Shown here: positions 31,554 through 41,700 of the stretch, one piece after another
Position numbering within the stretch: position 1 is the first letter of the stretch
Layout of the letters: each line of letters starts with the position of its first letter
Assembly (NCBI GenBank): GCA_025602905.1
Contig: JAHLKI010000024.1
Coordinates: 186,001-250,000 of the forward strand
Source of the DNA: Phlyctochytrium arcticum
Taxonomy: Eukaryota; Chytridiomycota; Chytridiomycetes; Chytridiales; Chytridiaceae
Direction: 5' to 3'
Length of the DNA: 64,000 nucleotides
Program-made: the position numbers and the translations under genes
The notes under the pieces: generated by a model
Told to the model about the DNA's origin: nothing
Seen by the model: the letters and a program-made list of their open reading frames with translations, nothing else
Database searches by the model: none

Positions 31554-34500
31554 TTAGCGGAGTGAAGAGTGACCAAAACTGGTGGATGAGTGTGATGGGC
31601 GATGATATGCCGATGGTGATGACGAATGGAATGATTGTTGTTGTTGCCGTTGTTGCTGGTGATGATATTGGAGATTTGACAGCGAATTGGATATGCTGCG
31701 TTGGGATGGGTCAGGGAGGGAAAAGGATGCAGAGACGGGAGGTGAAATGGGGGCAGATGGAAAAGAGCGAGTCTGGTCATTGACCCATAAACAGCGGGAT
31801 GTGACGCGTCGATTTGACTTTGGGAGAGTTGTTGGCCGCCGTCGCGTCATTCTGAGCATATCCTCATTCTGGGAATTGAGAGCCGATGATGATGCGCGTT
31901 TCCGCCGCTCAAGACGATCCCAGCCGCGCTTCCACCGCGCATAAGAGTTTTCAAACGCGTCTTCGAGGCCCCGAACCCAGCGGGGTGTGTCAAATAAAGC
32001 GGACGTGTCGCGGGTGAGGAAGAGGCGGCGGCGGAGCCGGGTATTGAGGGAACTGGAGAGTGCCGTGTAGATGTGGGTAGATGAGGGGCGGGCGGGGTAG
32101 AAGGGAGAGGGGGGAGATGGTGGGAGGTGGGGGTGTTGTTGGTATTGTCGACTTTGCGATGACATGTCGCGGGAGAGTTCGTGGGTCACGGGTGTAGAGG
32201 AGAATGCGATGCCCGTGGTGTTGCGTCGTTTGGCAGCCGAAGTGGGGATAGTATCGTCGCCATCATCCGCACTCAAAAGCGCTGCTATACTAGCACGTCG
32301 CCCTGCAGAGGTGCTTGGAGTCATCAATCCTCGTTCGTCCACCGAAGATTTGCGGACTGAATCTCGCCAACCGTCAACTCGCTTCCAGCCCCACTTCATC
32401 CCTTGCCCCATCCCAACGGCCACATCTTCATACTCGCTGTAACTCTTGACGACCATCCAATGACCCAGCAAATCAGGCTGTTCCAGTCGCTTGACACCCT
32501 CCAGCTGAATCCCGGCTTTAGCGTGCTCAGCAGCCGCAACTCCACCTTCGAGTCCTTCCAGGTCACTCGGCGACCATGATCCAGTTGCATATGCGATAGA
32601 GGCACACACCCGCGAACACATTTTGAAATCATACTTGGGGTACGTGACAACCGGGGTACCAGACCAAAGAATATCCGCTGCAGTTGTGTGAGCATTACAC
32701 TCGGGGGTATCCAAAAACACATCCGCAATTCGCCCGCGATGAATATGCAAATGCTTGGGTGCCACATCCGTAAACACCAGGCGTTGAGCAACCTGTTCGC
32801 CCACCAACTGAACGGCCCGCGCCCGCAAATGGGCTTCGCCGGCGGGAGGGAAACGTAATAGCCACAGAATCGAGTTGGGAACGCGTTTGATAATGTTCAT
32901 CCAGGTCGCGAATATCTCGGGATCCATTTTGTAGAGTTGATTGAAATTGGCGTAAATGACGGTATCTTCGCGCAAAAAGGGAAAGAGTTCCTGGCGCATT
33001 TTGAGGCGACGGACTTGCTCCTTTCGCCAGCGAAGTCGCTCAGATTCAGTCAAATCGTCGTCACTATCGTACCCAGAATCATCCACGTTGGCCTCCGCAG
33101 CTGGGGCAATTTCAGGGGCCGCTGGAACGGACGCACCAGGCACCGGTGGCAAAGACTTGTCAGATCCTTGGCCACCCAGCACAATCACATCAATTTCGGC
33201 ATCCTCCGATTCCCGGAACCCTTGTCGATGGTCATTGACGAAATACGTATTGGGCATAAACGCCAGTGCTTCCGTGTAAATCCGATTAGCATCATCCCGG
33301 CGTCGCACGAGCCCACGCTGCAAAACGGCTGCCTGATCTCGATCCGGCCGAACCTCATTTCGGTCCAATGGTTCACCACAGACAAATTTCCGGGGCGACG
33401 CAATCTCGTCCGTCAAAAGGTAATCCAACCATCGGTCCTTGACATTATCGAAATATTCATCATCATCTGCTTCAGAGTTTGGCTTATCGTCCAGCGACCC
33501 ACCAGTCTCGTCATCGGACCCGTCCTCATCATCATGCCGACTATCCAGTTCATCAATGGTGGGAACGGTATCCTCATTATCAGGATCGTACACATCCCCA
33601 GCCCCCATCGTTCCGGCAAAACCCATGAATTGCATTTGGACAGGCGCCGGTCGAGCCGCAAAGACTTCGTTCCGGCCACCCTTGGTATATCCGTTCAAAT
33701 TGCAGAGCACATGGATTTTGTCCACTTGACTAACCCGCTCAACAATATCTTTGACCGACCAGTTTGAGACGTCCAAAAAGACATCGGCTTCCCGCTCGAT
33801 TTTGGCGCGGTAAGGTGAATTGTCGGTGGGGGAAAGGGAGTAGCAGTATACGCGGAAACGGGACCGGTCATGCATTCCAAACACGGATTGCATAAGATGA
33901 GCCAAGGGGTGGTTGTTAAAGTCGGACGAAAGGTAACCAATGTGGATGTGGGGGTTGGGTGGTGGTGGGGGGAGGTACGGGTACGGATATTGTGCCTGCT
34001 TGGGATCCAAAGTCGATGACAGCTCAGCCGAGGAACTTGACTGTTCAGTTTTGATGCTACTTGACGAACTAGGCGGTGGACCCAACAATCCAGCAGGTGC
34101 TTTCGGGCCAAGTATCTTGGGTTTCTCGGGGAACCCTGGGAACCAGTCACTGACCAACACATTCCACGTAACGCGTTCCGCATTACGACGACTAATCTCT
34201 CGCACCATCCAGGCCGATAAGCTCGCATACGTGAAAGTGTGGAAAGGTAGAACAGTAGGGACCAACTTGGGGACTTGCTTGCGACCATCTCGGAGCTGCT
34301 GATCAACAATCCCATAGATCCGTTCCAGGTTGGTATCCCGTTCGGTCCAATCGCAGATAAACAAGAGCGAGTTGACGTAGTTGCAGAATGCCTCAATAAA
34401 GTCGGGTTTGACTTTCAATGCTCGGCGGTACAGGTCAATGGCTTCTTCTACCCGACCCAAATCTTTGTAGACGTTGGCCAGGTTAGCCAGAGCAATAAAG

Positions 34501-37142
34501 AAATCGGGCTGAATGGTAATAGCGCGCTGGTAGCAAGCAATGCCCTCATTCACCTGCCCGCGGTCCTTCCAAGCCGATCCGAGATTGGTCAACAAGTGGA
34601 CGTGGTTGGCTTCCAAGTTGAGTCCGAATTCGTACCATGAGATGGCTTCAGGGAGCCGCTGCTGGGCGAGGAGGATTCCAATGTTGTTGCACGTGTTGGC
34701 GTTGGGACAAATGCTAAGCGCTAGGTAGTAAAAGGAGACGGCAAGCGATATTTGCTGCCCGTCCTGATAGACCTTGGCCAAAGTTTGCAAAATCGCCGAT
34801 GCCGTATTGTTGCATTCGATATTGGCTTTCAGGCCCTTGTGCACTTGCTGCTGTTGTAATGCCGCGTGAGCTTGGGAAGGTGTAACGGTAGCCAGGGGCA
34901 AAACGCCTGAACTGGCTTGCGCATAGATCGACTCGAGATCCAGATTGACAGCGACCAGTCCTTTGAGGTACTCGTACTTTGCCTTGTTGATATCACCCAT
35001 GGCGTAAATCAAACTAGCCTTGGCATAATACAGATCGCGTCGACGTCCATCCGTCCATCCATTGCTTTCGCCAGTAATGTTGCCACCGGTGCTTTTTTCA
35101 TAGGCGATCCGCGTCTTGCGCCGTTTCTCAACTCGCGTCAAGCCCCGCACAAACTCTCCATCGGACGCCACGCCATCAGCCCCAGAACTTGGCACCACGG
35201 CCTCAAACCGTTCTTCGGGTTTAAACTCCTCTTCCATGACTTGCTCATATGATGCATACAGCTGGATAGCTTCATCATAGCGCCCATTGGCACTGAGCAA
35301 TCCCGCCAAATTGATACTTGCATCCCAGTATTTTGGTCGGATAGAGATGGCAATCCGATAATACTGTTCCGCCATAGTCAGATTATAGGTGCTGCTCGAT
35401 GTTGATAAAGCGTTCACTCCGACACTTCCAACCTGCTGCTGCACGGCCTGGGCGGCCTGCGCCATGGCTCGATACGTTGTACCGAGGTTGGAAAAGGCCT
35501 CGGCAAAGTGCGGATCTATCTGAAGGATTAGGTTGTTGTAATGAATGGAGAGTTGGTGGAGATTGAGGGAGTAGCATGTGCAGCCCAGGAGAAGCAGAGT
35601 GGAAAGATGAGTCTGGTTGGCTTGGTAGAGTGTCTGCAACAGGTTGTAAGCTCCTGAATAGTCACCGGTATTGTATTTTTCATGAGCCAACGCCAGTGCT
35701 TGATCTGTATTATTCTTTAGCAAAAAGCCTAACATTGAGTGTGGGCATCTTTTAAACTTACCAAACCATTCTCGGGTAGGGGGTGGAAGGGAGGCGGGTA
35801 TACCCACTGGAGCTCCTATCGTTGCTCCCAAGGTTGATGCTGCGCCGGAAGCCGAAGTTCCTCCGATTCGATTAAGCCCACTCGAAGATGATGCTGCAGC
35901 GGCAGCCGCAGCCATGGCGGCCGCGTTGACCAAGTTCACATTTGCATTTGCGGCAGCAGCAGCTGCCAATCCACCGTAACCTAGGCCACCGTACGCGAGC
36001 GCATGCATGGGCATGGGATGGGGCTGATGGTACATGATGGGTGGATAGTACATTTGATTTGGCATTTGCGTAATGTTGGCGGTAAAGTGGGCAAAGGATG
36101 GACTCGGGTTGGCAATGTTGATGTAATTAGCAGGGTGTATTGGATATCCCTGAGCAGCCAGTACGGCAGGGATAGGAATGACTGATCCGGTAGCTGGATC
36201 GACAATTTGGCGCTGCTGCTGTTGTGGATACATTCGCGCGGCAGTAGCGGCTGCGAGTTGTGATGCGTGCTGCAGAGTTTGAAGGGGATGCTGCTGGGAT
36301 TGTTGCTGATGAAGATGCATGGAAGAGGCGGCTTGGAGTGCCGTGAGAGAATCCAGTGTTTGCAAGACTTGGAGATTGTCATTGCTGGCTTGAAGTTGGG
36401 GTAAGTGAGCTTGTAGCTGTGCCATGTGTAAGGATTGAGCAGCTTGTTGTTGCTGTTGTTGTTGTTGTTGTTGGAGTGAGTAGCCTGAAGCCTGCAGGAG
36501 GGGATCACTTATTTGAATGGTGTGGTGTTGAGATGAGTGCTGAGGAATGACGGATTGCGAAGGGAATTGTTGAGAATACTGTTGTTGTGAAGGATAACTC
36601 ATCATATTGGACGTCGAGCTAGATCGCCCATGATATGGCTGCTGCTGTTGCTGTTGTTGTTGTTGACGCAAAAGTTGGGCAGCCTGAGCTGTTGTGACAA
36701 CTGGTAGCTGCCGCTGGAAATTCCCATACAAACCGCCGGCCTCACCGCTTGTCTGCGCAGCAAATAATTGCGCAGTCCGTGGTGACATAACCGGGCGAGT
36801 TTGCGCTTGCTGCCGCAGCTGTTCGTATTTGTAGGCTGCTGCTCCGGCATCGCTCGTGTGGTATGTGCTTCCTGGGTGCGAGGAATTGTCCCACGTAGAC
36901 GATTGCTGCTGATGTATTTGCTGCTGCTGCTGTTGTTGCTGATGATGACGCAGATACTGTTGCTGTTGTGAATGAACTAGTTGTTGCTGCTGCTGCTGCT
37001 GGAGTAAAAGTTGTTGTTGTTGCTGATGTGTGTAGGCAGTATTTGTGGCGGGTTGAGGATTTGACATTGAATAGGATTGCAGATCTGGGTAATTAAGGCC
37101 ATTTAAAAGCCGAGGATCGGCGTCGTTGTTATTGCCCATCAT
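31554..37142 (-). CDS. OGT: O-GlcNAc transferase (GT41) with TPR repeats and long Gln-rich N-terminus
   Basis: One long frame of 1862 codons; removing an in-frame 57-nt intron (35761-35705, GTAAGT...ACAG) gives about 1843 residues and joins TREWF to DQALALAHEKYNTGDYS, the first TPR. Residues 1-400 are Gln/His/Ser/Ala-rich with many CAG/CAA runs. TPR units span about 460-970, for example HLLTNLGSAWKDRGQVNEGI and ALANLANVYKDLGRVEEAID. The catalytic part starts near 1060: IGYLSSDFNNHPLAHLMQS, then LCNLNGYTKGGRNEVFAARP. After an acidic insert of about 130 residues come ANFNQLYKMDPE, RVPNSILWLLRFPPAGEAHL, and APKHLHIHRGRIADVFLDTP with CNAHTTAADILWSGTPVV, including the UDP-contacting Lys. The Ser-rich tail ends near 31554. 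The enzyme adds GlcNAc to Ser/Thr of nuclear and cytosolic proteins. It sits apart from its neighbours functionally. Confidence 0.92.
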   Translation of the reverse strand: MMGNNNDADPRLLNGLNYPDLQSYSMSNPQPATNTAYTHQQQQQLLLQQQQQQQLVHSQQQQYLRHHQQQQQQQQIHQQQSSTWDNSSHPGSTYHTSDAGAAAYKYEQLRQQAQTRPVMSPRTAQLFAAQTSGEAGGLYGNFQRQLPVVTTAQAAQLLRQQQQQQQQQPYHGRSSSTSNMMSYPSQQQYSQQFPSQSVIPQHSSQHHTIQISDPLLQASGYSLQQQQQQQQQQAAQSLHMAQLQAHLPQLQASNDNLQVLQTLDSLTALQAASSMHLHQQQSQQHPLQTLQHASQLAAATAARMYPQQQQRQIVDPATGSVIPIPAVLAAQGYPIHPANYINIANPSPSFAHFTANITQMPNQMYYPPIMYHQPHPMPMHALAYGGLGYGGLAAAAAANANVNLVNAAAMAAAAAAASSSSGLNRIGGTSASGAASTLGATIGAPVGIPASLPPPTREWFGKFKRCPHSMLGFLLKNNTDQALALAHEKYNTGDYSGAYNLLQTLYQANQTHLSTLLLLGCTCYSLNLHQLSIHYNNLILQIDPHFAEAFSNLGTTYRAMAQAAQAVQQQVGSVGVNALSTSSSTYNLTMAEQYYRIAISIRPKYWDASINLAGLLSANGRYDEAIQLYASYEQVMEEEFKPEERFEAVVPSSGADGVASDGEFVRGLTRVEKRRKTRIAYEKSTGGNITGESNGWTDGRRRDLYYAKASLIYAMGDINKAKYEYLKGLVAVNLDLESIYAQASSGVLPLATVTPSQAHAALQQQQVHKGLKANIECNNTASAILQTLAKVYQDGQQISLAVSFYYLALSICPNANTCNNIGILLAQQRLPEAISWYEFGLNLEANHVHLLTNLGSAWKDRGQVNEGIACYQRAITIQPDFFIALANLANVYKDLGRVEEAIDLYRRALKVKPDFIEAFCNYVNSLLFICDWTERDTNLERIYGIVDQQLRDGRKQVPKLVPTVLPFHTFTYASLSAWMVREISRRNAERVTWNVLVSDWFPGFPEKPKILGPKAPAGLLGPPPSSSSSIKTEQSSSSAELSSTLDPKQAQYPYPYLPPPPPNPHIHIGYLSSDFNNHPLAHLMQSVFGMHDRSRFRVYCYSLSPTDNSPYRAKIEREADVFLDVSNWSVKDIVERVSQVDKIHVLCNLNGYTKGGRNEVFAARPAPVQMQFMGFAGTMGAGDVYDPDNEDTVPTIDELDSRHDDEDGSDDETGGSLDDKPNSEADDDEYFDNVKDRWLDYLLTDEIASPRKFVCGEPLDRNEVRPDRDQAAVLQRGLVRRRDDANRIYTEALAFMPNTYFVNDHRQGFRESEDAEIDVIVLGGQGSDKSLPPVPGASVPAAPEIAPAAEANVDDSGYDSDDDLTESERLRWRKEQVRRLKMRQELFPFLREDTVIYANFNQLYKMDPEIFATWMNIIKRVPNSILWLLRFPPAGEAHLRARAVQLVGEQVAQRLVFTDVAPKHLHIHRGRIADVFLDTPECNAHTTAADILWSGTPVVTYPKYDFKMCSRVCASIAYATGSWSPSDLEGLEGGVAAAEHAKAGIQLEGVKRLEQPDLLGHWMVVKSYSEYEDVAVGMGQGMKWGWKRVDGWRDSVRKSSVDERGLMTPSTSAGRRASIAALLSADDGDDTIPTSAAKRRNTTGIAFSSTPVTHELSRDMSSQSRQYQQHPHLPPSPPSPFYPARPSSTHIYTALSSSLNTRLRRRLFLTRDTSALFDTPRWVRGLEDAFENSYARWKRGWDRLERRKRASSSALNSQNEDMLRMTRRRPTTLPKSNRRVTSRCLWVNDQTRSFPSAPISPPVSASFSLPDPSQRSISNSLSNLQYHHQQQRQQQQSFHSSSPSAYHRPSHSSTSFGHSSLR

Positions 37143-38956
37143 AGTGGCTCGTTGGTCGGCTCGGTCTCTCCTGTAATGTCCAGAACCTGGATAAGGGATA
37201 GTTTAGTACTTTATTCTTTTGAATGCGGATGGGGGGAAAAGGTTCCTCGACTATATATAATGGTGCACGTTTTGAAATTTGTCATTTGCGCTGTTCGTCA
37301 TGACCCTTGATGAGAACCCCCAAAACCAACCGTAAGAGCCAATCCTGAAATCAAACGTTCCAGTGATTCGCTAATCCTTAAACCAAGCACGCCTATTCCA
37401 TATGGAAGTCCGTGGTCCCTAGTCGACCCCCAAAACCCGTCGTCCCACTTTCGAAATCTCTTCCTCTCCTTGACAATACTCCTCCGTCCACCTGTTATCT
37501 GCTTCATGCTGCCGAATACTCACCAAAGTTTGGTATTGGTACGGTTGCTGGCGACGGTGGCTGTTGGGGAACGGCCATGGTCTACATGTACCAGACAATG
37601 CGCGAGAATAAACACACCCCCACGCCAGCCAAAGTTTGCCGAAAGTTGCTACTGGTCGTCGTCGCTTTCGTCGTCGTCCTTGCCCCGATATTATCCCGTA
37701 GAAGTAATGTAGTAGTTGCCGTTAACGATGCCAAGTGCCCGTTTATGAAAGGCTGCCGCTAAAGGCAAAAAGTATTGGTGTGGTTGGGCGCGGTGCCAAA
37801 AATCAATGACCTGAAATTCGTATATGCACAGTCAGGCTCCAAAATCAAACACTTCTGCGCATATCTTGGAACTTTACCGCCAATAGGAAATGGCCTACTC
37901 GAGTATTTCGTGCAGGAGTCGGCGAGAAGCAGGAAGGACCAAATCAAGAAAGTAGTGCGAGAGGAAAACTTGGCAAAGGCAATGCAATGCTTTCCCGAAT
38001 ACGCCGCCAGGAAGTTGTGGACGGTGTGTGGAAGATCTTTCCAAAGCTGAATTCGAAGCTGAAGCTGGCGAAGCGGCAACTTGCGGGGACGCCCTGATTT
38101 CCAACTGGAATCCAGAGTTTTTGAGGATATATAGGTAGTCGTAAGACTGCTAGACTCGGAGGAGGACGCGGATGGTTCGCCTTGCCCGGACGGAAAAAAA
38201 AAAGAAGGAAGGTTGGGAAATCTCAAGTCGAACGAGAGGGTAAACAACAGTGGATACACCAGGAATTCAATTCAGGCAATCACTCGAGTACGAGAAAAAG
38301 TCCATGAGGAAACGGCCAGTATGGCTGACATCTGGCAATCAGAAACGCCGCGACTTGATGATGGGCCGCGCCGCGGGGCATGATACTTCCCGGCCTAAAC
38401 ACATATGATACATCTGGGGACTTGATTGATGAGCTCGTACTTTGCCCATTTGCATTTGAGAACTGTAATTATTTGTCCTCGGAGGGAGGGTCCGAGCAGA
38501 CTTAACTTTGGGTCTTTAACTTTTATGGTCTATCTAATCAGTGGCATCGGTCAGTGATTCTTACAGCGTACGTGCAATTGTGGTAGTAGGTCCCAGTAGC
38601 TTGAGTCCAGACATGCAAACTCCCCAGGTAGAGGCAAAGACATCTGATAGTGATGGTCTCTCGGCTGGTTAGGACATGATTTGCCAAAATTGACTATTGC
38701 ACTGAGTATAACCTACTTTCCAAACATCTCAATCCATGTACTGACCCATGCACCAGTGGCAGTGGAGTATAACGACCGTACTAATAGAGGACATAACTTC
38801 TTCATATAATGCGCTTCATAAATTGCCTCTGTTTCGGTCTACTCGAGTATAGCTTCGAAACCGGAATTCTAGAGTCTATTCAATGTTTCAGGGGAAGTAA
38901 ACTCTTTGTTTCAAAAAAACGGCTGTACAATATTTCATCCAGAAATGTAGCGAATA

Positions 38957-39002
38957 TACCGTAAATACCTGGCTCCTGTACAGGAGCCAGGTATTTACGG
39001 TA
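38957..39002. repeat. 46-bp perfect palindrome
   Basis: Two 22-base arms (left arm begins taccgtaaatacctgg) are exact reverse complements around a central TA, so all 46 positions are self-complementary. It could form a hairpin or cruciform. No flanking gene claims it as a terminator: the nearest supported coding sequence is more than 1.5 kb away. Confidence 0.9.
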
Positions 39003-39116
39003 GGTGGTCGGGCCCTTTAATTCAGCATGTATATCGATATATGTAGGATATTGTATCCATTGTCTTTAGCACTTAGCGCATGGTTTTTGCGGCAAGCATA
39101 AGCTTCGCCAACGTTG

Positions 39117-39166
39117 CCAATGTATCATACTTTGAAAGCATCCCCAATGTATCATACTTTGAAAGC
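39117..39166. repeat. Short direct tandem repeat, two copies
   Basis: A 23-base unit (core atgtatcatactttgaaagc) occurs at 39117-39139 and 39144-39166, period 27. Both copies are identical over the unit. Confidence 0.85.
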
Positions 39167-39599
39167 TTCCCAAGAAAAAAATTGTCTTATTCTACACTTT
39201 GAATAAAAAAAATAAGAATGGAACATGAAGCCAATAGAAAAAAAGAAAGAACGAAGAAAACCAACTAGTACCAATCCGGAGAGGGACTAATCACCCCGAG
39301 GATTAGTCCTAAGTTGGTTCTCATGTCTTCACCATTAGTTCCCAATTGCCGATTGTAACTTTCTGCTTCGGTTAGAATTGTGAGGCATTTAGATGAATGA
39401 TTTTGTCAATGGCAATAGGTCATACTAGAAAGGATGGCCTACCAAAGTTTTTCCCATTAGATTGTCTTTTATGTCGTGAAGTTCGCGAAAGCCCTCCAGG
39501 TCCAGAGTTGGACTCTCAGTGAATGCGGGATGCCCAAGCATAAATGTGATTGCCTTTACTACCAGTGCAGCGTATTGGGTACCAATGAGTAGCCACAAT

Positions 39600-39930
39600 A
39601 GCATTGGCTTTGTCGATTTGGCAAGCGAGGTGCCCTCTGCTTACGGAAATGCTGGATAGACAACTCCGTATTGTCTAGACGTGTTGCGAGAAGTCTCGAG
39701 TTCAGCCTCGGCAAACTCTTCCGATCCCTTCCCATACTGTTCGGTGCACCACAGAGTCGATCCAAGGAAGTAACGACAGGGCTCGCCGGCAAAAGGACCT
39801 TCGGGATATCGTGGGATAGCCGGGCGTCGAGCCGGGTAACGTAGGCAATGGGCTTCGATCTACGATAGGCTTCGTCCATTAATTCGTCACTGTCATCGGA
39901 GCCTTCATCAGAATAAGTGGGCACCATGTT
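39600..39930 (-). pseudogene. Relic of the HNH-endonuclease gene
   Basis: About 200 bases (roughly 39650-39860) closely match the middle of the HNH gene at 60380-60600 on the same strand. In the homologous frame it reads RYPARRPAIPRYPEGPFAGE, against RYPARRPAVPQYPEGPFAGE in the other copy. Several differences are synonymous in this frame (Pro, Gly and Leu codons), so it once was coding. Here the frame has a stop just upstream, an 8-base length difference downstream, and no HNH motif follows. It is a truncated, non-functional copy. Confidence 0.65.
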
Positions 39931-40638
39931 TTGACGTTGTTGATGGCGGTGTTATTGTCCTTCTTGCATACGAGGTCGGAGTTGCATGGAAAAATTTGAG
40001 AGACTGAAAACTTTGCTGCCACATGCTGACCCAGACACTGACCCCACATCCCACATCTGGGTGGGCGTGTTGTTCAAAGTAACGTATGATTGACTTAGGG
40101 GTTTGTTTAAGGAGAACCCCGGGGAAAACCTCGCCGCATGAGGAGCAGCTCGTGGAACTTTTCGCCTCAGTTTCGCCTCGAACTGTTCCAGAAATCTTTG
40201 CAAAATGATTGTTGTTGGCAAAAAGCTCAAATACCCAATGCATGGTAATGCGACCCAAGGACATGAAAGTCTATTTCTGTCATAAACTCATTTTGTTATT
40301 GCGGCTGAAGGGTCGAAGACCTATTTGTGTCTTACACCGGGTAAGCATCCGGAAGATAGGTACGCTGCTCCACGGTCTGTTAATATACCTATAGTTTCCC
40401 ACTTAGGGTGGGATTTGAATTTATAGATAACTATGTCATTTTGGGACCTATTTATTTGTTGTTATGGTTCATATGGCCGCGAGTTTCTCTTCAGAAAACA
40501 TGGGGATTTATACCTAAAAGCACAAGTTTTGTGGACACTGCACTTTTAACGCACGACATAGAGTAGAACAAATTTCAACCCAAGGCATTAAGTAGAAAGA
40601 GTTTCCAGTTATTCCGCGAGCAGCAATTCCAAGAGAGG

Positions 40639-41700
40639 ATGAGCAATTCGACGACACTACCACCGTGCGACTGGCGAATTAGTGTATACAATTGCCACCG
40701 AGGCGATGTATTTCTCATCATCCATTACCTTGCCCTCCTCATCGACGGCTCTGCGGTCTTGGCCACCATCATCACACTTTATCAACGAGTTCGGCATCTG
40801 AACGGACGATTATGGACTTTGGGAGGGTTCAGCTCAACAGAAGCACTGTTGTTCTTCATGTGCATAGGGTTTACCGGGCGGGTCGCCACGACCGCCTGCC
40901 TGATTCTGGACAACCTAAGCCCGGGGCCCATGTCAGTGATGTGGGAAGTACCATGGCTATTTGGTGTAGTCGCCATACAATTGTTTGTAGTCGGAGTCGC
41001 CACCGTCTCGTCTCAAGCTCGTCAGTTCAAAAAAATTGCCCCGGCCGATCGGACACATACCTTCCTCTCGCTACCGTCCAAGCGCACCATCTATATCGCT
41101 ATATACTCACAGCTGATCATGCAATTCTCAACCAATGTGCCACTTTCCTACCTTTCTGGTCGCTACGACTATTCGACTGATGTCATGGCCTGGCCCTGGT
41201 ACTGGTACCATATAGCCCACTACTCCCTCTGGAGTATATATATGTTCGTTCTCGCCACCGCCTTTCTTTACTATGGCTTATCACTGATGAAAGAACTCAA
41301 TACCAATTTAAAGGACACGAAAGCGACAGTCGACGTAGACTCGGGAGTTGCCAAGCAAGCTAGCCGCCTCCGGCTCCAGTTCCTCGCTTTGGGAACCATC
41401 TACGGCTCGTTCGGGTTCATTCTTGGAGGATTTGGATGGCTGCGACACTGGATTCTTTACCGCACTGAGTTTTCGGCCTTTCTGTGCTTTGGTTGGGTGA
41501 CAATCTGCCCAACCTCCGTTCTGGTCTTTTCCTACGTAACCTACTTCTCGGACCGCCAGAAGATCAAGCATCGCGATACACCTTCTCAACCAGGCTCTTT
41601 CGTCGGATCGGGTGCTGACACTGCCGTGGATCCCCAAAGAGCCAATTCCTTTGCCGTGAGCAGCAGCATCATTTCACAAAGCGCAGTGGCTACGTTGTAA
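40639..41700 (+). CDS. 7TM receptor-like protein, paralogue A
   Basis: Single exon, 353 residues. It begins MSNSTTLPPCDWRISVYNCH, a short extracellular N-terminus with two Cys. Seven hydrophobic helices lie at about 24-48, 66-88, 100-124 (FGVVAIQLFVVGVATVSSQA), 148-172, 192-216, 238-262 (FLALGTIYGSFGFILGGFGW) and 270-296. The C-tail is about 50 residues, Ser/Thr-rich. It shares extended identity with 43130-44197 and 49730-50776, for example SLPSKRTIYIA and DVMAWPW. No known GPCR signature is present, so it may be a lineage-specific receptor or transport-related family. The leader just before the ATG resembles that of paralogue B. Confidence 0.75.
   Translation: MSNSTTLPPCDWRISVYNCHRGDVFLIIHYLALLIDGSAVLATIITLYQRVRHLNGRLWTLGGFSSTEALLFFMCIGFTGRVATTACLILDNLSPGPMSVMWEVPWLFGVVAIQLFVVGVATVSSQARQFKKIAPADRTHTFLSLPSKRTIYIAIYSQLIMQFSTNVPLSYLSGRYDYSTDVMAWPWYWYHIAHYSLWSIYMFVLATAFLYYGLSLMKELNTNLKDTKATVDVDSGVAKQASRLRLQFLALGTIYGSFGFILGGFGWLRHWILYRTEFSAFLCFGWVTICPTSVLVFSYVTYFSDRQKIKHRDTPSQPGSFVGSGADTAVDPQRANSFAVSSSIISQSAVATL

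Larger units (their letters stand above)
37143..40638. other. 3.5-kb gene-poor region
   Basis: The region upstream of OGT (minus). The part at 37250-37262 has a TATA-like ctatatataatgg and may serve the OGT promoter. Frames at 37412-37762 (+), 37775-38050 (+) and 37759-38259 (-) overlap each other and lack domain or splice support. Beyond 38.3 kb the sequence is AT-rich. It holds the palindrome, a short tandem repeat and the HNH-gene relic listed separately. Confidence 0.4.

Noticed and set aside
37412..38259. Overlapping frames on both strands (117, 91 and 166 codons)
   Set aside because: They overlap one another, have no recognisable domain and no convincing introns; composition is not distinct from the surrounding non-coding DNA.
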